Shown here in pieces: positions 54,836 through 63,241 of a DNA stretch of 64,000 bases. The stretch comes from Pedobacter psychrophilus (GTDB lineage Bacteria; Bacteroidota; Bacteroidia; Sphingobacteriales; Sphingobacteriaceae), in NCBI RefSeq assembly GCF_001652725.1, contig NZ_LWHJ01000022.1, positions 682,001-746,000 on the forward strand, written 5' to 3'. The notes beneath the pieces were generated by a model. The model ran no database searches, had not been told where the DNA came from, and saw only the letters and a program-made list of their open reading frames with translations. Position 1 is the stretch's first letter, and every line of letters starts with the position of its first letter. Made by a program: the position numbers and the translations under genes.

Positions 54836-55486
54836 ATGTTTTATTGGAATACAGTAGAAACACTTTTGAGAGATACGCTGGTTTCTTTAATGAAAGCGGA
54901 GGAACTAAATGAATTTAGGTTAGTGGGTGGAACAGGGATGAGTTTACATCTTGGGCATAGAATGTCCGTTGACATAGATCTTTTTACAGATGCTAATTAT
55001 GGCTCAATAAATTTTGATAAAATTGATGCAATGCTAAAAAAAAGATTTTCTTATGTATTTGGTGACTTTGGAGGAAATCCAGGACTTGGCAAATCTTATC
55101 TTGTTGGCAAATCTGCGAATGAGGTAGTAAAACTTGATATTTATTATTCAATGGATCCGTTTTTTCAAAATTCAATTGAAGATGACGGATTAAGAATAGC
55201 AAGTTTAGAGGAAATTATAGCTATGAAAGTAGATATCATACAAAGAGGGGGAAGGAAGAAAGATTTTTGGGATTTACATGAGGTTTTATCTAAATACGAT
55301 ATTGATAAAATGATTGAATTACATCGTCAAAGATTTGAATGGACTCATGATAAAGATTTGATTAGAAAAAATTTTACAAATTTTAATGAAGCCGAGAATG
55401 ATTTAACTCCCATCTGTTTAAAAAATAAAGAATGGATATTTATTAAAGAAGATTTTGAAGAAGCAGTAAAACTTTCTATTTCTTAA
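54836..55486 (+). CDS. AbiEii/AbiGii-type nucleotidyltransferase toxin
   Basis: A 216-residue nucleotidyltransferase-fold toxin. The AbiEii signature FRLVGGTGMSLHLGHRMSVD followed by IDLFTD carries the GG(S/T) and DxD-type metal-binding residues (about 25-50), and EIIAMKVDIIQRGGRKKDFW (about 122) is the second conserved block. In AbiE systems the toxin modifies nucleotides or tRNA and confers abortive phage defence; the antitoxin is the preceding gene, one base away. Its last 11 bases overlap the convergent rsmB-like gene. Confidence 0.86.
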   Translation: MFYWNTVETLLRDTLVSLMKAEELNEFRLVGGTGMSLHLGHRMSVDIDLFTDANYGSINFDKIDAMLKKRFSYVFGDFGGNPGLGKSYLVGKSANEVVKLDIYYSMDPFFQNSIEDDGLRIASLEEIIAMKVDIIQRGGRKKDFWDLHEVLSKYDIDKMIELHRQRFEWTHDKDLIRKNFTNFNEAENDLTPICLKNKEWIFIKEDFEEAVKLSIS

Positions 55487-56639
55487 TTAACCTTGCTACA
55501 AAAAGTGTATCCGCTTTAATATGGTAACCTTTTATCAATTTCTCACTTTCTATTTCTAAGTCAAATTCTTTACAAAGTTTGGCAACTTTTTCCTCATTCT
55601 CTTCTTTAAAAACAGAGCAGGTAATGTAAATTAAAGGTTTACCAACTTTAAGATATGGTATCACATTGGCAGCAATTTTAAATTGTAATTCGCTATAAAA
55701 TTTGATTTTATATTCTGCAAATTGAGCGATCATTTCTGGAGTACGCCCCCAAGTGCCAGAACCACTGCAAGGAGCGTCTAAAATGATTCCATCAAACGCA
55801 TAATCATGTAGAACCTGATTATTGTTTTGTGTTAAATCCAAAACTTTTCGTTGATATCCTCTAATTCCTGCTAGCGCAAAACGATGTTGTAAATTTTCTA
55901 AAATGGATTCCCTGTTATCACTAACAAGCAATTTAATATCAGGTTGCTGATCATGAAGCATTAAAGATTTACCACCAGATGCTGCACAGCAATCCCACCA
56001 TTTATCCCATTTATCGGGCATAAAATATTCGCCAACTTTTTGTGATGATAAATCCTGTATTTCGTAATTTCCCTTATCGGGGAGAATTTCCTCTAGTTTT
56101 GTACCGTTGAGGAAAGCTATCGTTTGTTGATCTATTAAAGTGTAATTAACATCGGCGGAAGCCAAAACCTTTTGAATTTGCTTTTCTTCTCCTTTTTTAA
56201 TACGGATAAATAAATCTGGCTGGATAAAAGAAGATAGATAAAATTCTTCCTGATCAACTTCTGGTGATAAATGCTGATGGAATGGAAAAACATCAGCTAA
56301 GTTAAAACCTGGATATTCAGTTTTTATAATTTCAACTTTCTCTTTTAAAGGCAATTCAGTTTTTGCATTCCATTCAGAATTAAAATGTGCTAAAAAAGAA
56401 TTGGGAATAGAATTGCATAAAAATTCTGCAATGGTTAAACGATCTTCTTTTGGCAAATCTGAAAGTATATTGCCCAATCTAAAATAATTGTAAACTAGTC
56501 GGCTTGCAATTTTTCTATCGCGAGAACCCATTTGTTTATTTTGTTTGTAATAAACAGCTAAAAAACGATTTAAAGGTTCTTCTTGAGGATATTGAGAAAG
56601 GATGTTTTGGAAAGTTGATAGTTGATGGATTGCCTTCAT
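55476..56639 (-). CDS. RsmB/NOP family RNA 5-methylcytosine methyltransferase
   Basis: A 387-residue RNA m5C methyltransferase. The SAM-binding region is WWDCCAASGGKSLMLHDQQ, followed by VSDNRESILENL and the catalytic motifs IILDAPCSGSGTWGRTPEM (motif IV Cys) and YITCSVFKEENEEKV (motif VI Cys). The N-terminal ~180 residues (including RDRKIASRLVYNYFRLGNIL) are the NusB-like region of RsmB-type enzymes. The exact target rRNA cytosine is not evident. It is followed by the PBP1-like lipoprotein gene two bases upstream of its start. Confidence 0.9.
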   Translation of the reverse strand: MKAIHQLSTFQNILSQYPQEEPLNRFLAVYYKQNKQMGSRDRKIASRLVYNYFRLGNILSDLPKEDRLTIAEFLCNSIPNSFLAHFNSEWNAKTELPLKEKVEIIKTEYPGFNLADVFPFHQHLSPEVDQEEFYLSSFIQPDLFIRIKKGEEKQIQKVLASADVNYTLIDQQTIAFLNGTKLEEILPDKGNYEIQDLSSQKVGEYFMPDKWDKWWDCCAASGGKSLMLHDQQPDIKLLVSDNRESILENLQHRFALAGIRGYQRKVLDLTQNNNQVLHDYAFDGIILDAPCSGSGTWGRTPEMIAQFAEYKIKFYSELQFKIAANVIPYLKVGKPLIYITCSVFKEENEEKVAKLCKEFDLEIESEKLIKGYHIKADTLFVARLIKK

Positions 56640-56641
56640 GT

Positions 56642-57892
56642 CTAATCTACTTTCTCTAGTTTTCCAAACTGATATTTCATCACCATTAAGCTTATATTAG
56701 AGTAGCCGTATTTTGCATTCTTAACAAAATGGAAATCATTATGAATACCATCGAAAGTGTTTTTAGTTAGATTTTCCATAAAATTTTTACCTTGTCTATC
56801 CATCAATTTTCCAAAATAATAACCAATATCAAAACCTTTATAAGCATATTCACTAGGGTTTAATTGAAATTTAGAACGGTAATATTTGATGAAATTTTCA
56901 CTTCTGGATGAGTTTTTTTCTATTTGGTAAGAAGAGGTGATATAAGTATTTAGTCGCTCTAATAAATCTGCATCTAAAAATGTGGCTTTCTCCCATCCGG
57001 GATGTCCAACAATTGCTATTTGAAAGTTTGAAGTCAGTTTATCTAATTCATTTAGTAACGTAATTAGAAAAACCCGATCCGTTGACGGCAACACAATAAC
57101 GTTTAATCCAACAGGGTTAAGCGATTTATATACATTAGGGTAGCCAACTGCTTTGATCCCAATTTCGGAAACTTGTATGCCTTTCCCTAAACTGTCCATT
57201 CCTTTTTTAAAAGGAACTACATATTTATATTCGTCTGCCTGTCCGCTTCTAATAATCAAAACTTTTTTAGGATTTAATTCTTTTTTGATGAAAGCAGCGG
57301 CTGTAAAAGCATGTTGATCTAAGGAATTATTAACGGAAATTAAATAAGGATTATTGAAAATTATCGGATCACTTGCTGCTAAAGGAGATACCATTGGCTT
57401 CTTCATGTTTTTACTATAAACAGAAAAAGCTTTAATCCCACTTGGAAATACAGGACCAATAATTAAATCTGAGTTTTTTATAGTTGCCCTTGAAGCTAAA
57501 GCTCCTAAAGAGGTGGGATCATCCTTAGAATCAAAAATCTGAAGTTTAAAATTGATATTCCCATTATTTTTTGCAACAGAATCAATCCCCATTTTAAATC
57601 CTTGAAAGATATCGATAGCAATCTCTGCTTTATCTAAATCATTTAAACTAGCTGTTTTATAATTGAAGTTATACAAATCGAAAGGTAAAATCATAGAAAT
57701 AACCATTTCTGGTTTTTCTTCTTTAATGATTTTTGGTTTTTCTTCTATAGGTTTTTCTGTTTTAGGATTTTCTTGTCGAGGAATATCGGGAGTTTCTGAA
57801 GGTATTGGTTTTTTTTGAACAGGCGTTGTTTTTGGCGAACAAGCACCCAAAAACATTCCTATTGCTAATATAATTACGATTCTAAATTTCAT
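56642..57892 (-). CDS. Lipoprotein with PBP1-type periplasmic binding domain (LpoA/YraM-like)
   Basis: A 416-residue lipoprotein. ATG 57892 gives a clean signal (MKFRIVIILAIGMFLGAC); upstream codons add nine residues. After the lipobox (FLGAC) there is a Pro/Lys/Glu linker (about 20-65) and a type I periplasmic binding fold: ISMILPFDLYNFN, DIFQGFKMGIDSVAKNNGNI, FDSKDDPTSLGALASRATIK, DLIIGPVFPSGIKAFSVYSK. This fold is shared by ABC-transporter binding proteins and by LpoA-like activators of penicillin-binding proteins; the absence of permease genes favours a non-transport role. Confidence 0.78.
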   Translation of the reverse strand: MKFRIVIILAIGMFLGACSPKTTPVQKKPIPSETPDIPRQENPKTEKPIEEKPKIIKEEKPEMVISMILPFDLYNFNYKTASLNDLDKAEIAIDIFQGFKMGIDSVAKNNGNINFKLQIFDSKDDPTSLGALASRATIKNSDLIIGPVFPSGIKAFSVYSKNMKKPMVSPLAASDPIIFNNPYLISVNNSLDQHAFTAAAFIKKELNPKKVLIIRSGQADEYKYVVPFKKGMDSLGKGIQVSEIGIKAVGYPNVYKSLNPVGLNVIVLPSTDRVFLITLLNELDKLTSNFQIAIVGHPGWEKATFLDADLLERLNTYITSSYQIEKNSSRSENFIKYYRSKFQLNPSEYAYKGFDIGYYFGKLMDRQGKNFMENLTKNTFDGIHNDFHFVKNAKYGYSNISLMVMKYQFGKLEKVD

Positions 57893-57983
57893 TTTAACAA
57901 ATAAATATATCGTAACCAAAAATTACGCCTTATTTTGAGGATTATGTTTTTTGTACTAACGATTATCTAAAAAGGAAACATCA

Positions 57984-58039
57984 TTTGTCAGTTAGAATGA
58001 AACCTTAATGAGATTTCTCCTAACGTCGACATGACGGGA
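57984..58039. repeat. Degenerate intergenic repeat-like sequence
   Basis: TTTGTCAGTTAGAATGAAAC at the left and AGATTTCTCCTAACGTCGAC with ATGACGGGAT at the right look like a worn copy of the short palindromic intergenic repeats common in Sphingobacteriaceae genomes (GTCA ... TGAC ends). Only one copy is in the window. Confidence 0.3.
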
Positions 58040-58051
58040 TTAAAACTATTT

Positions 58052-59584
58052 TTATTCCCACTCAATAGTCGCTGGTGGTTTTGAGCTTATGTCATAAACT
58101 ACTCTGTTGATTCCTTTTATATTATTAATGATTTCGTTAGAAATTTTGGCTAATAAATCGTATGGTAAATGGCTCCAATCTGCCGTCATGCCATCAACAG
58201 AGCTTACCGCCCTAAGCGCAACCACGTTTTCGTAAGTACGTTCATCGCCCATTACCCCAACTGATTGTATGGGTAAATAAATCGCTCCGGCTTGCCAAAC
58301 TTTATCATACCAGCCAGAATCTTTTAAATTCTTCACATAAATATAATCGGCTTGTTGTAAGATATCTACTTTTTCTGGGGTAACATCTCCTAAAATCCTG
58401 ATGGCCAAACCCGGACCAGGGAAAGGATGACGACCTAAAATATCATCGGGTAAACCTAAAGCTTTTCCAACCCTGCGTACCTCATCTTTAAACAAAGATT
58501 TTAATGGTTCTACAATTTTGAGCTTCATATAATCGGGCAAACCCCCAACATTATGGTGCGATTTTATAGTTGCCGAAGGTCCACCATTTACAGAAACAGA
58601 CTCAATTACATCCGGATAAATAGTCCCTTGTGCCAACCACTTTACATCAGAAATCTGATGAGCCTCATCATCAAATACTTCTATAAAAACCCTTCCAATG
58701 GCTTTCCTTTTTAGTTCTGGGTCAGATAATCCTGCTAAAGCATCATAAAATCTTTGCTTGGCATCTACACCTTTAACATTTAAACCTAGATCTTTATAAG
58801 AACTTAAAACGGATGCAAACTCATCTTTTCGTAATAAACCATTATCCACAAAAATGCAATGCAAATTTTTCCCAACAGCCTGGTGTAAAAGTAAGGCTGC
58901 CACAGAAGAATCTACGCCTCCAGACAATCCTAAAACCACTTTATCATCCTTTAACTGCTCTTTTAAAGCATCTATAGATTCTTCGGCGAAAGCAAAAGGA
59001 GTCCAATCTTGTACACAACCGCAAATATCTATCAAAAAGTTTTGCAACAACTGCTTGCCATCTGTAGAATGGGTAACTTCTAGATGAAACTGGATGCCAT
59101 AAGTCTGGCTATTTTTTATCTGGAATGCTGCAACTTTTACGCTATCCGTACTGGCAATAATCTCAAAATCTGCCGGAATATCTTTAATTGTATCTCCATG
59201 CGACATCCAAACCTGAGAGCGAGTTGGCAACTCTTTCATTAAAGGATTATTGGTGTGGATATATTCTAGATTTGCCCTTCCGTATTCTCTAATTTCTGAA
59301 GGGGCAACGTTGCCGCCAGAGTGTTGTGCTATATATTGTGCTCCGTAACAAACGCCCAATAAGGGTAGTTTGCCATGAAATTGTTTAAAATCTATTTGTG
59401 GTGCGCCTTCCATTCTTACAGATGAAGGACTTCCAGATAAAATTACTCCCTTGGTTAATTCATCAATTTCTGGAACTTTATTATAGGGATGGATTTCACA
59501 ATAAACATTTAGCTCACGTACCCTTCTTGCAATCAATTGGGTATATTGCGAACCAAAATCTAGGATCAGGATTTTCTCTTGCAT
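58052..59584 (-). CDS. guaA: GMP synthase (glutamine-hydrolysing)
   Basis: This enzyme converts XMP to GMP with ATP and glutamine. The N-terminal glutaminase carries the catalytic Cys in [14 protein letters not shown] (about residue 79) and His/Glu in [11 protein letters not shown] (about 167). The ATP-pyrophosphatase P-loop [17 protein letters not shown] is near 218, and the C-terminal dimer domain ends [14 protein letters not shown]. At 510 residues from ATG 59584 it is full length; the frame extends two codons upstream to a TTG. No guanine riboswitch is evident upstream. Confidence 0.97.
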   Translation of the reverse strand: MQEKILILDFGSQYTQLIARRVRELNVYCEIHPYNKVPEIDELTKGVILSGSPSSVRMEGAPQIDFKQFHGKLPLLGVCYGAQYIAQHSGGNVAPSEIREYGRANLEYIHTNNPLMKELPTRSQVWMSHGDTIKDIPADFEIIASTDSVKVAAFQIKNSQTYGIQFHLEVTHSTDGKQLLQNFLIDICGCVQDWTPFAFAEESIDALKEQLKDDKVVLGLSGGVDSSVAALLLHQAVGKNLHCIFVDNGLLRKDEFASVLSSYKDLGLNVKGVDAKQRFYDALAGLSDPELKRKAIGRVFIEVFDDEAHQISDVKWLAQGTIYPDVIESVSVNGGPSATIKSHHNVGGLPDYMKLKIVEPLKSLFKDEVRRVGKALGLPDDILGRHPFPGPGLAIRILGDVTPEKVDILQQADYIYVKNLKDSGWYDKVWQAGAIYLPIQSVGVMGDERTYENVVALRAVSSVDGMTADWSHLPYDLLAKISNEIINNIKGINRVVYDISSKPPATIEWE

Positions 59585-59693
59585 TTGCAAAGATAAAAAT
59601 TTACCAAAGGGCTGGAGATAAATTTAGAAATAAGATAAAAATTGTTTTATAGCTTTAAATTAGTTGATAACAAAAGGTTTTTATATTATTTAG

Positions 59694-59784
59694 GCGTTTT
59701 AACACGCTATCCGCTGTATCTTTTTTTGCAATTTGCATGATATTTTAAAAAGCAAAAAAAGGATGCCGCTACTATCGTTAACGC
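59694..59784. repeat. 91-bp imperfect inverted repeat in the guaA upstream region
   Basis: The left arm (59694-59729, GCGTTTTAACACGCTATCCG and on to TTTTTTTGC) and right arm (59752-59784, GCAAAAAAAGGATGCCGC and on to GTTAACGC) pair imperfectly around a 22-nt spacer, best at the inner 14-15 positions. It looks like a REP/MITE-type element of the kind seen repeatedly between genes in this family. The rest of the 318-base gap between guaA and the NlpC-like gene shows only a G-rich stretch at about 59832-59850. Confidence 0.45.
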
Positions 59785-59902
59785 AAAAAATAAAGTAATA
59801 ATTATTATAACACTAATATAGATGTAACCCGATGGCGGGGGTTGGGGGTGGATTATCATCAAATAATTTATAACTATTTTAAAATATTAGATATATCATT
59901 TA

Positions 59903-60580
59903 ATGAAATTTTACAAAACCAAATTCAATTTTATAATTGTTGTATGCGTTTCCATTTCAGCTTGCAATCCATCTAATCACAGAAAAAATAAAATTGCTGC
60001 AAAACAGAGTATTGTAGACACAGCAAAAAGATTTATCCTTATTAAAAAAGATACCACAGCAAAAACTATTGATAGTCTAAAACCAGATTCTACTTTAATT
60101 GCTGTCAAAAAAGACTCTTTAATTAGCAATACTGCAATAGTTAAAAAAGATTCTTTAGTTTCTAAACCTTTAATTAAACCTACAATCAATCAACAAAAAG
60201 TAGTTGATTTTGCCAAAAACTTAATTGGCAAACCTTATGTAACAGGTTCTAAAGATCCATCTAAAGGTTTCGATAATTCGGGATTTGTAAATTATGTTTT
60301 TGATAATTTTAAGATCATAACACCAAGATATAGCGCCGCTTACATTGCTGTTGGTACAAATGTGGCTTTCGCCGATGTTGCAGAAGGTGATATCATCTTG
60401 TTTTCTAAAACTGATTCCGTTAAAAAGGTAGTAAGTAATTTAGGAATTGTTATTTCTGGAAAAGGGCAACCTATTGAGTTTATCCATTGTACCTCAGGAA
60501 AAGTTAAAGGTGTTACAATCACAAAAATGAACAGCTACTATCAAAAAAGACTGATTGGATTTAGAAGAGTAATTAATTGA
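59903..60580 (+). CDS. NlpC/P60-like lipoprotein lacking catalytic Cys and His
   Basis: A 225-residue lipoprotein (lipobox SISAC, Cys about 21) with a Lys/Ser/Thr/Asp-rich linker made of imperfect KKDSL repeats (about 40-85) and a C-terminal NlpC/P60 fold (about 95-225). In active family members the domain begins DCSGFV, but here it reads FDNSGFVNYVF: Asn replaces the catalytic Cys. The expected G-H-V-G-I-V around the catalytic His reads SNLGIVIS: Asn replaces His. The later EFIHCTSGKVKGV is kept. It is therefore probably a non-catalytic cell-wall-binding or regulatory pseudoenzyme. The frame is intact, so these are substitutions and not decay. Confidence 0.82.
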   Translation: MKFYKTKFNFIIVVCVSISACNPSNHRKNKIAAKQSIVDTAKRFILIKKDTTAKTIDSLKPDSTLIAVKKDSLISNTAIVKKDSLVSKPLIKPTINQQKVVDFAKNLIGKPYVTGSKDPSKGFDNSGFVNYVFDNFKIITPRYSAAYIAVGTNVAFADVAEGDIILFSKTDSVKKVVSNLGIVISGKGQPIEFIHCTSGKVKGVTITKMNSYYQKRLIGFRRVIN

Positions 60581-60603
60581 TTATTAAATAAAAAAAACGA
60601 AAT

Positions 60604-60969
60604 ATGTTAGGATTAAGAACTGCCATTTATAAAGTTGGAGATATCAATAAAGCAAAAGATTGGTATTCAAAAGCATTTGAAACAACTCCATATTTTGATG
60701 AACCATATTATGTTGGATTTGATATCAGGGGTTACGAATTAGGATTACAGCCAGAAGAAAACCCAACGACTGATAAAGCGGAAAGTGTAGTTGCTTACTG
60801 GGGAGTTGATAAAATTCAAGAAACTTACGACCATTTGATTGAATTGGGAGCAACAGAAAATGAAAAACCTTACAATGTTGGCGGCGAATTAATGACTGCA
60901 ACTGTGAAAGACCCTTTTGGAAATGTTATCGGACTAATTTATAATCCCCACTTCAAACTAAAAACATAA
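60604..60969 (+). CDS. VOC family protein (glyoxalase-like)
   Basis: A 121-residue VOC-superfamily protein, one beta-alpha-beta-beta-beta pair. The start LRTAIYKVGDINKAKDWYSK and the end TATVKDPFGNVIGLIYNPHF are characteristic of glyoxalase/dioxygenase-fold small proteins, with a Glu/His metal site not fully conserved. It starts 23 bases after the NlpC-like gene. Function unknown. Confidence 0.87.
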   Translation: MLGLRTAIYKVGDINKAKDWYSKAFETTPYFDEPYYVGFDIRGYELGLQPEENPTTDKAESVVAYWGVDKIQETYDHLIELGATENEKPYNVGGELMTATVKDPFGNVIGLIYNPHFKLKT

Positions 60970-61014
60970 TTAAAAATTACATTATCAATTAAATTATAAC
61001 CTCAATAATATATC

Positions 61015-63048
61015 ATGAAAAAAATCCTCGTCTATAGTTTATTGCTTTTCACAACTCCAATTTTTGCTCAAAAAAACCTAACTCCAGAAATGCTTTGGAA
61101 ATTAGGTAGAGTAAGTGGCGAAACTATATCAGCTGATAAAAAATCTGTGATTTACGGCGTTTCAAACTTTGAATTAGCAAGCAATAAATCTGAAAGAAAT
61201 CTTTATTCTATTCCGCTTTTAGGTGGTGCTTCTAAACAAATCACCAATTCTTTAGGTAGCGAATCTGTGGTAAAAGTGGATGAAAAAACCGGAAGAGCCA
61301 CTTACTCTTATAAAGGTCAACTTTGGGAAATGAATGCCGATGGAACTGGTGCAAAACAGTTGACAAACTTTAAAGATGGTCTAGAAAATGTGCGAATATC
61401 GCCGGATGGCAAATATATTTTATACACTAAAGATGTTGCTATCGTAAAAAATATAGCGAGTGATAAATACAAAGATTTGCCAAAATCTGATGCTTACGTT
61501 TATGAAGATTTAAATTATCGCCATTGGGATACTTGGGAAGATGGAAAATTCTCTCATGTTTTTTTTGCAGCTTATGAAAATGGCAAAATAGGTACAGAAA
61601 CTGATATTATGAAAGATGAACCTTATGATTGTCCGCAAAAGCCATCAGGTGGCTTGGAAGACGTGATTTGGTCGCCGGATAGTAAGAGCATTGTTTATGT
61701 AACCAAGAAAAAATACGGTAAGGATTATGCCCAAAGTACCAATACAGATATTTTTCGATATGAAATTGGGCATCAGATTACCGTAAATCTAACTGACGGA
61801 ATGGTAGGTTATGATACACAACCTGCTTACAATTATGATGGTTCTCGTTTAGCTTGGACAAGTATGGCTGAAGATGGTTATGAAACCGATAAAAACGACA
61901 TCAGGATTTATGATTATAAACTAAACCAATGCTATAATTTAACCAAAGATTGGGATGAAACTGTAAACAGTTTCGTTTGGAGTGCAGATAAATCTAAAAT
62001 CTATTTTTTAGCAGTAAAAGACGGAACCGAACAGATTTTTGAGATTAGTTTAGGTAATGATTTAAGCCAAACTACTGGAAAAAATATAAAGATGTTAACT
62101 AGCGGAAGATGGGATATTAACGGTATCGTTGGTCAAGTTGGCAATACTATGGTAGTTTCTAGAACCGATATGAATCATTCGGCAGAGTTATTTAAAGTAG
62201 ATTTAAAAACAGGAACTTTAACAGAACTCACAACAGTTAATAAAGCAGCTTACGCCGATATTGCAATGAGCGAAGTTGAAGCGAAAACCATTAAAACCAC
62301 AGATGGCAAAGATATGTTGACTTGGGTAATTTATCCTCCGGGATTTGACCCGGCAAAAAAATATCCAACGCTCTTATATTGCCAGGGAGGTCCGCAATCT
62401 GCACTTTCCCAATTTTATTCGGTAAGATGGAATTTCCAATTGATGGCTGCACAAGGTTATATTGTTGTTGCACCAAATAGAAGAGGAATGCCGGGACATG
62501 GAGTAGAATGGAACAAGGAAATTAGCGGAGATTGGGGCGGACAAGCCATAAAAGATTACCTTTCTGCAATTGATGCATTGGCCAAAGAACCTTACGTAGA
62601 TAAAGATAGATTGGGTTGTGTAGGTGCAAGTTATGGAGGTTATTCGGTTTATATGCTAGCCGGAATTCATGAAAATAGGTTTAAGACCTTTATAGCACAT
62701 GATGGTTTGTTTGATTTAAGAAGTTGGTATGGCACAACCGAAGAATTATTTTTTGCCAATCATGATATTGGTGGTCCGTTTTGGGCTGCTAATGCACCTA
62801 AATCTTATCAAGATTTTAATCCTGTGAATTTTGTCAATAAATGGAATACGCCAATAATGATAGTGCAGGGTGGCAGAGATTATAGAGTTCCAGTAGAACA
62901 AGGTTTAGAAGCTTTCCAAGCAGCACAATTGCAGGGAATTAAAAGCAAATTGCTTTACCTTACAGAAGAAAATCATTGGGTTTTATCTGGACAAAACGGA
63001 ATTGTTTGGCAAAGGGAATTTTTTAGCTGGTTAAAAGAGACTTTGTAG
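61015..63048 (+). CDS. S9 family prolyl oligopeptidase-type peptidase
   Basis: An exported serine peptidase of 677 residues. Signal peptide (MKKILVYSLLLFTTPIFAQ), then a seven-bladed WD40-like propeller (about 30-410; e.g. NVRISPDGKYILYTKD, DVIWSPDSKSIVYVTKK) and an alpha/beta-hydrolase domain. The catalytic Ser is in GCVGASYGGYSVYMLA (about 542), the Asp in VQGGRDYRVPVEQG (about 623) and the His in TEENHWVLSG (about 655). The family includes dipeptidyl peptidases IV and acylaminoacyl peptidases; it probably degrades peptides in the periplasm or on the surface, feeding the POT transporters. Confidence 0.95.
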   Translation: MKKILVYSLLLFTTPIFAQKNLTPEMLWKLGRVSGETISADKKSVIYGVSNFELASNKSERNLYSIPLLGGASKQITNSLGSESVVKVDEKTGRATYSYKGQLWEMNADGTGAKQLTNFKDGLENVRISPDGKYILYTKDVAIVKNIASDKYKDLPKSDAYVYEDLNYRHWDTWEDGKFSHVFFAAYENGKIGTETDIMKDEPYDCPQKPSGGLEDVIWSPDSKSIVYVTKKKYGKDYAQSTNTDIFRYEIGHQITVNLTDGMVGYDTQPAYNYDGSRLAWTSMAEDGYETDKNDIRIYDYKLNQCYNLTKDWDETVNSFVWSADKSKIYFLAVKDGTEQIFEISLGNDLSQTTGKNIKMLTSGRWDINGIVGQVGNTMVVSRTDMNHSAELFKVDLKTGTLTELTTVNKAAYADIAMSEVEAKTIKTTDGKDMLTWVIYPPGFDPAKKYPTLLYCQGGPQSALSQFYSVRWNFQLMAAQGYIVVAPNRRGMPGHGVEWNKEISGDWGGQAIKDYLSAIDALAKEPYVDKDRLGCVGASYGGYSVYMLAGIHENRFKTFIAHDGLFDLRSWYGTTEELFFANHDIGGPFWAANAPKSYQDFNPVNFVNKWNTPIMIVQGGRDYRVPVEQGLEAFQAAQLQGIKSKLLYLTEENHWVLSGQNGIVWQREFFSWLKETL

Positions 63049-63076
63049 AAAAATTTCTAAATTGTTTATATTGAAG

Positions 63077-63109
63077 AAGGATGATATTTTTAGCGTATCA
63101 TCCTTTTTT
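63077..63109 (+). terminator. Terminator after the S9 peptidase
   Basis: AAGGATGATA (63077-63086) pairs with TATCATCCTT (63096-63105) around a 9-nt loop, followed by T residues. Confidence 0.85.
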
Positions 63110-63205
63110 ATTATGATAATTTCTATTCTTTAAGCTACACCAAAATTTTCCCAATTCGCTCAATTAAAACCTTAAAATTTCACTAAAATTTCCATTACAA
63201 ATCCG

Positions 63206-63213
63206 TAAATTTG
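63206..63213 (+). promoter_or_regulatory. Possible Bacteroidota -7 box upstream of ileS
   Basis: TAAATTTG matches the TAnnTTTG consensus and lies 29 bases before the ileS ATG, which would give a short leader. A second identical box occurs at 63220-63227. No clear -33 TTG is seen at the usual spacing. Confidence 0.35.
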
Positions 63214-63241
63214 CAACCTTAAATTTGAGAGAGAACAGCTG

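Noticed and set aside
59584-59693. Purine riboswitch upstream of guaA
   Set aside because: No conserved purine-aptamer core is visible in the leader; only an AT-rich stretch.
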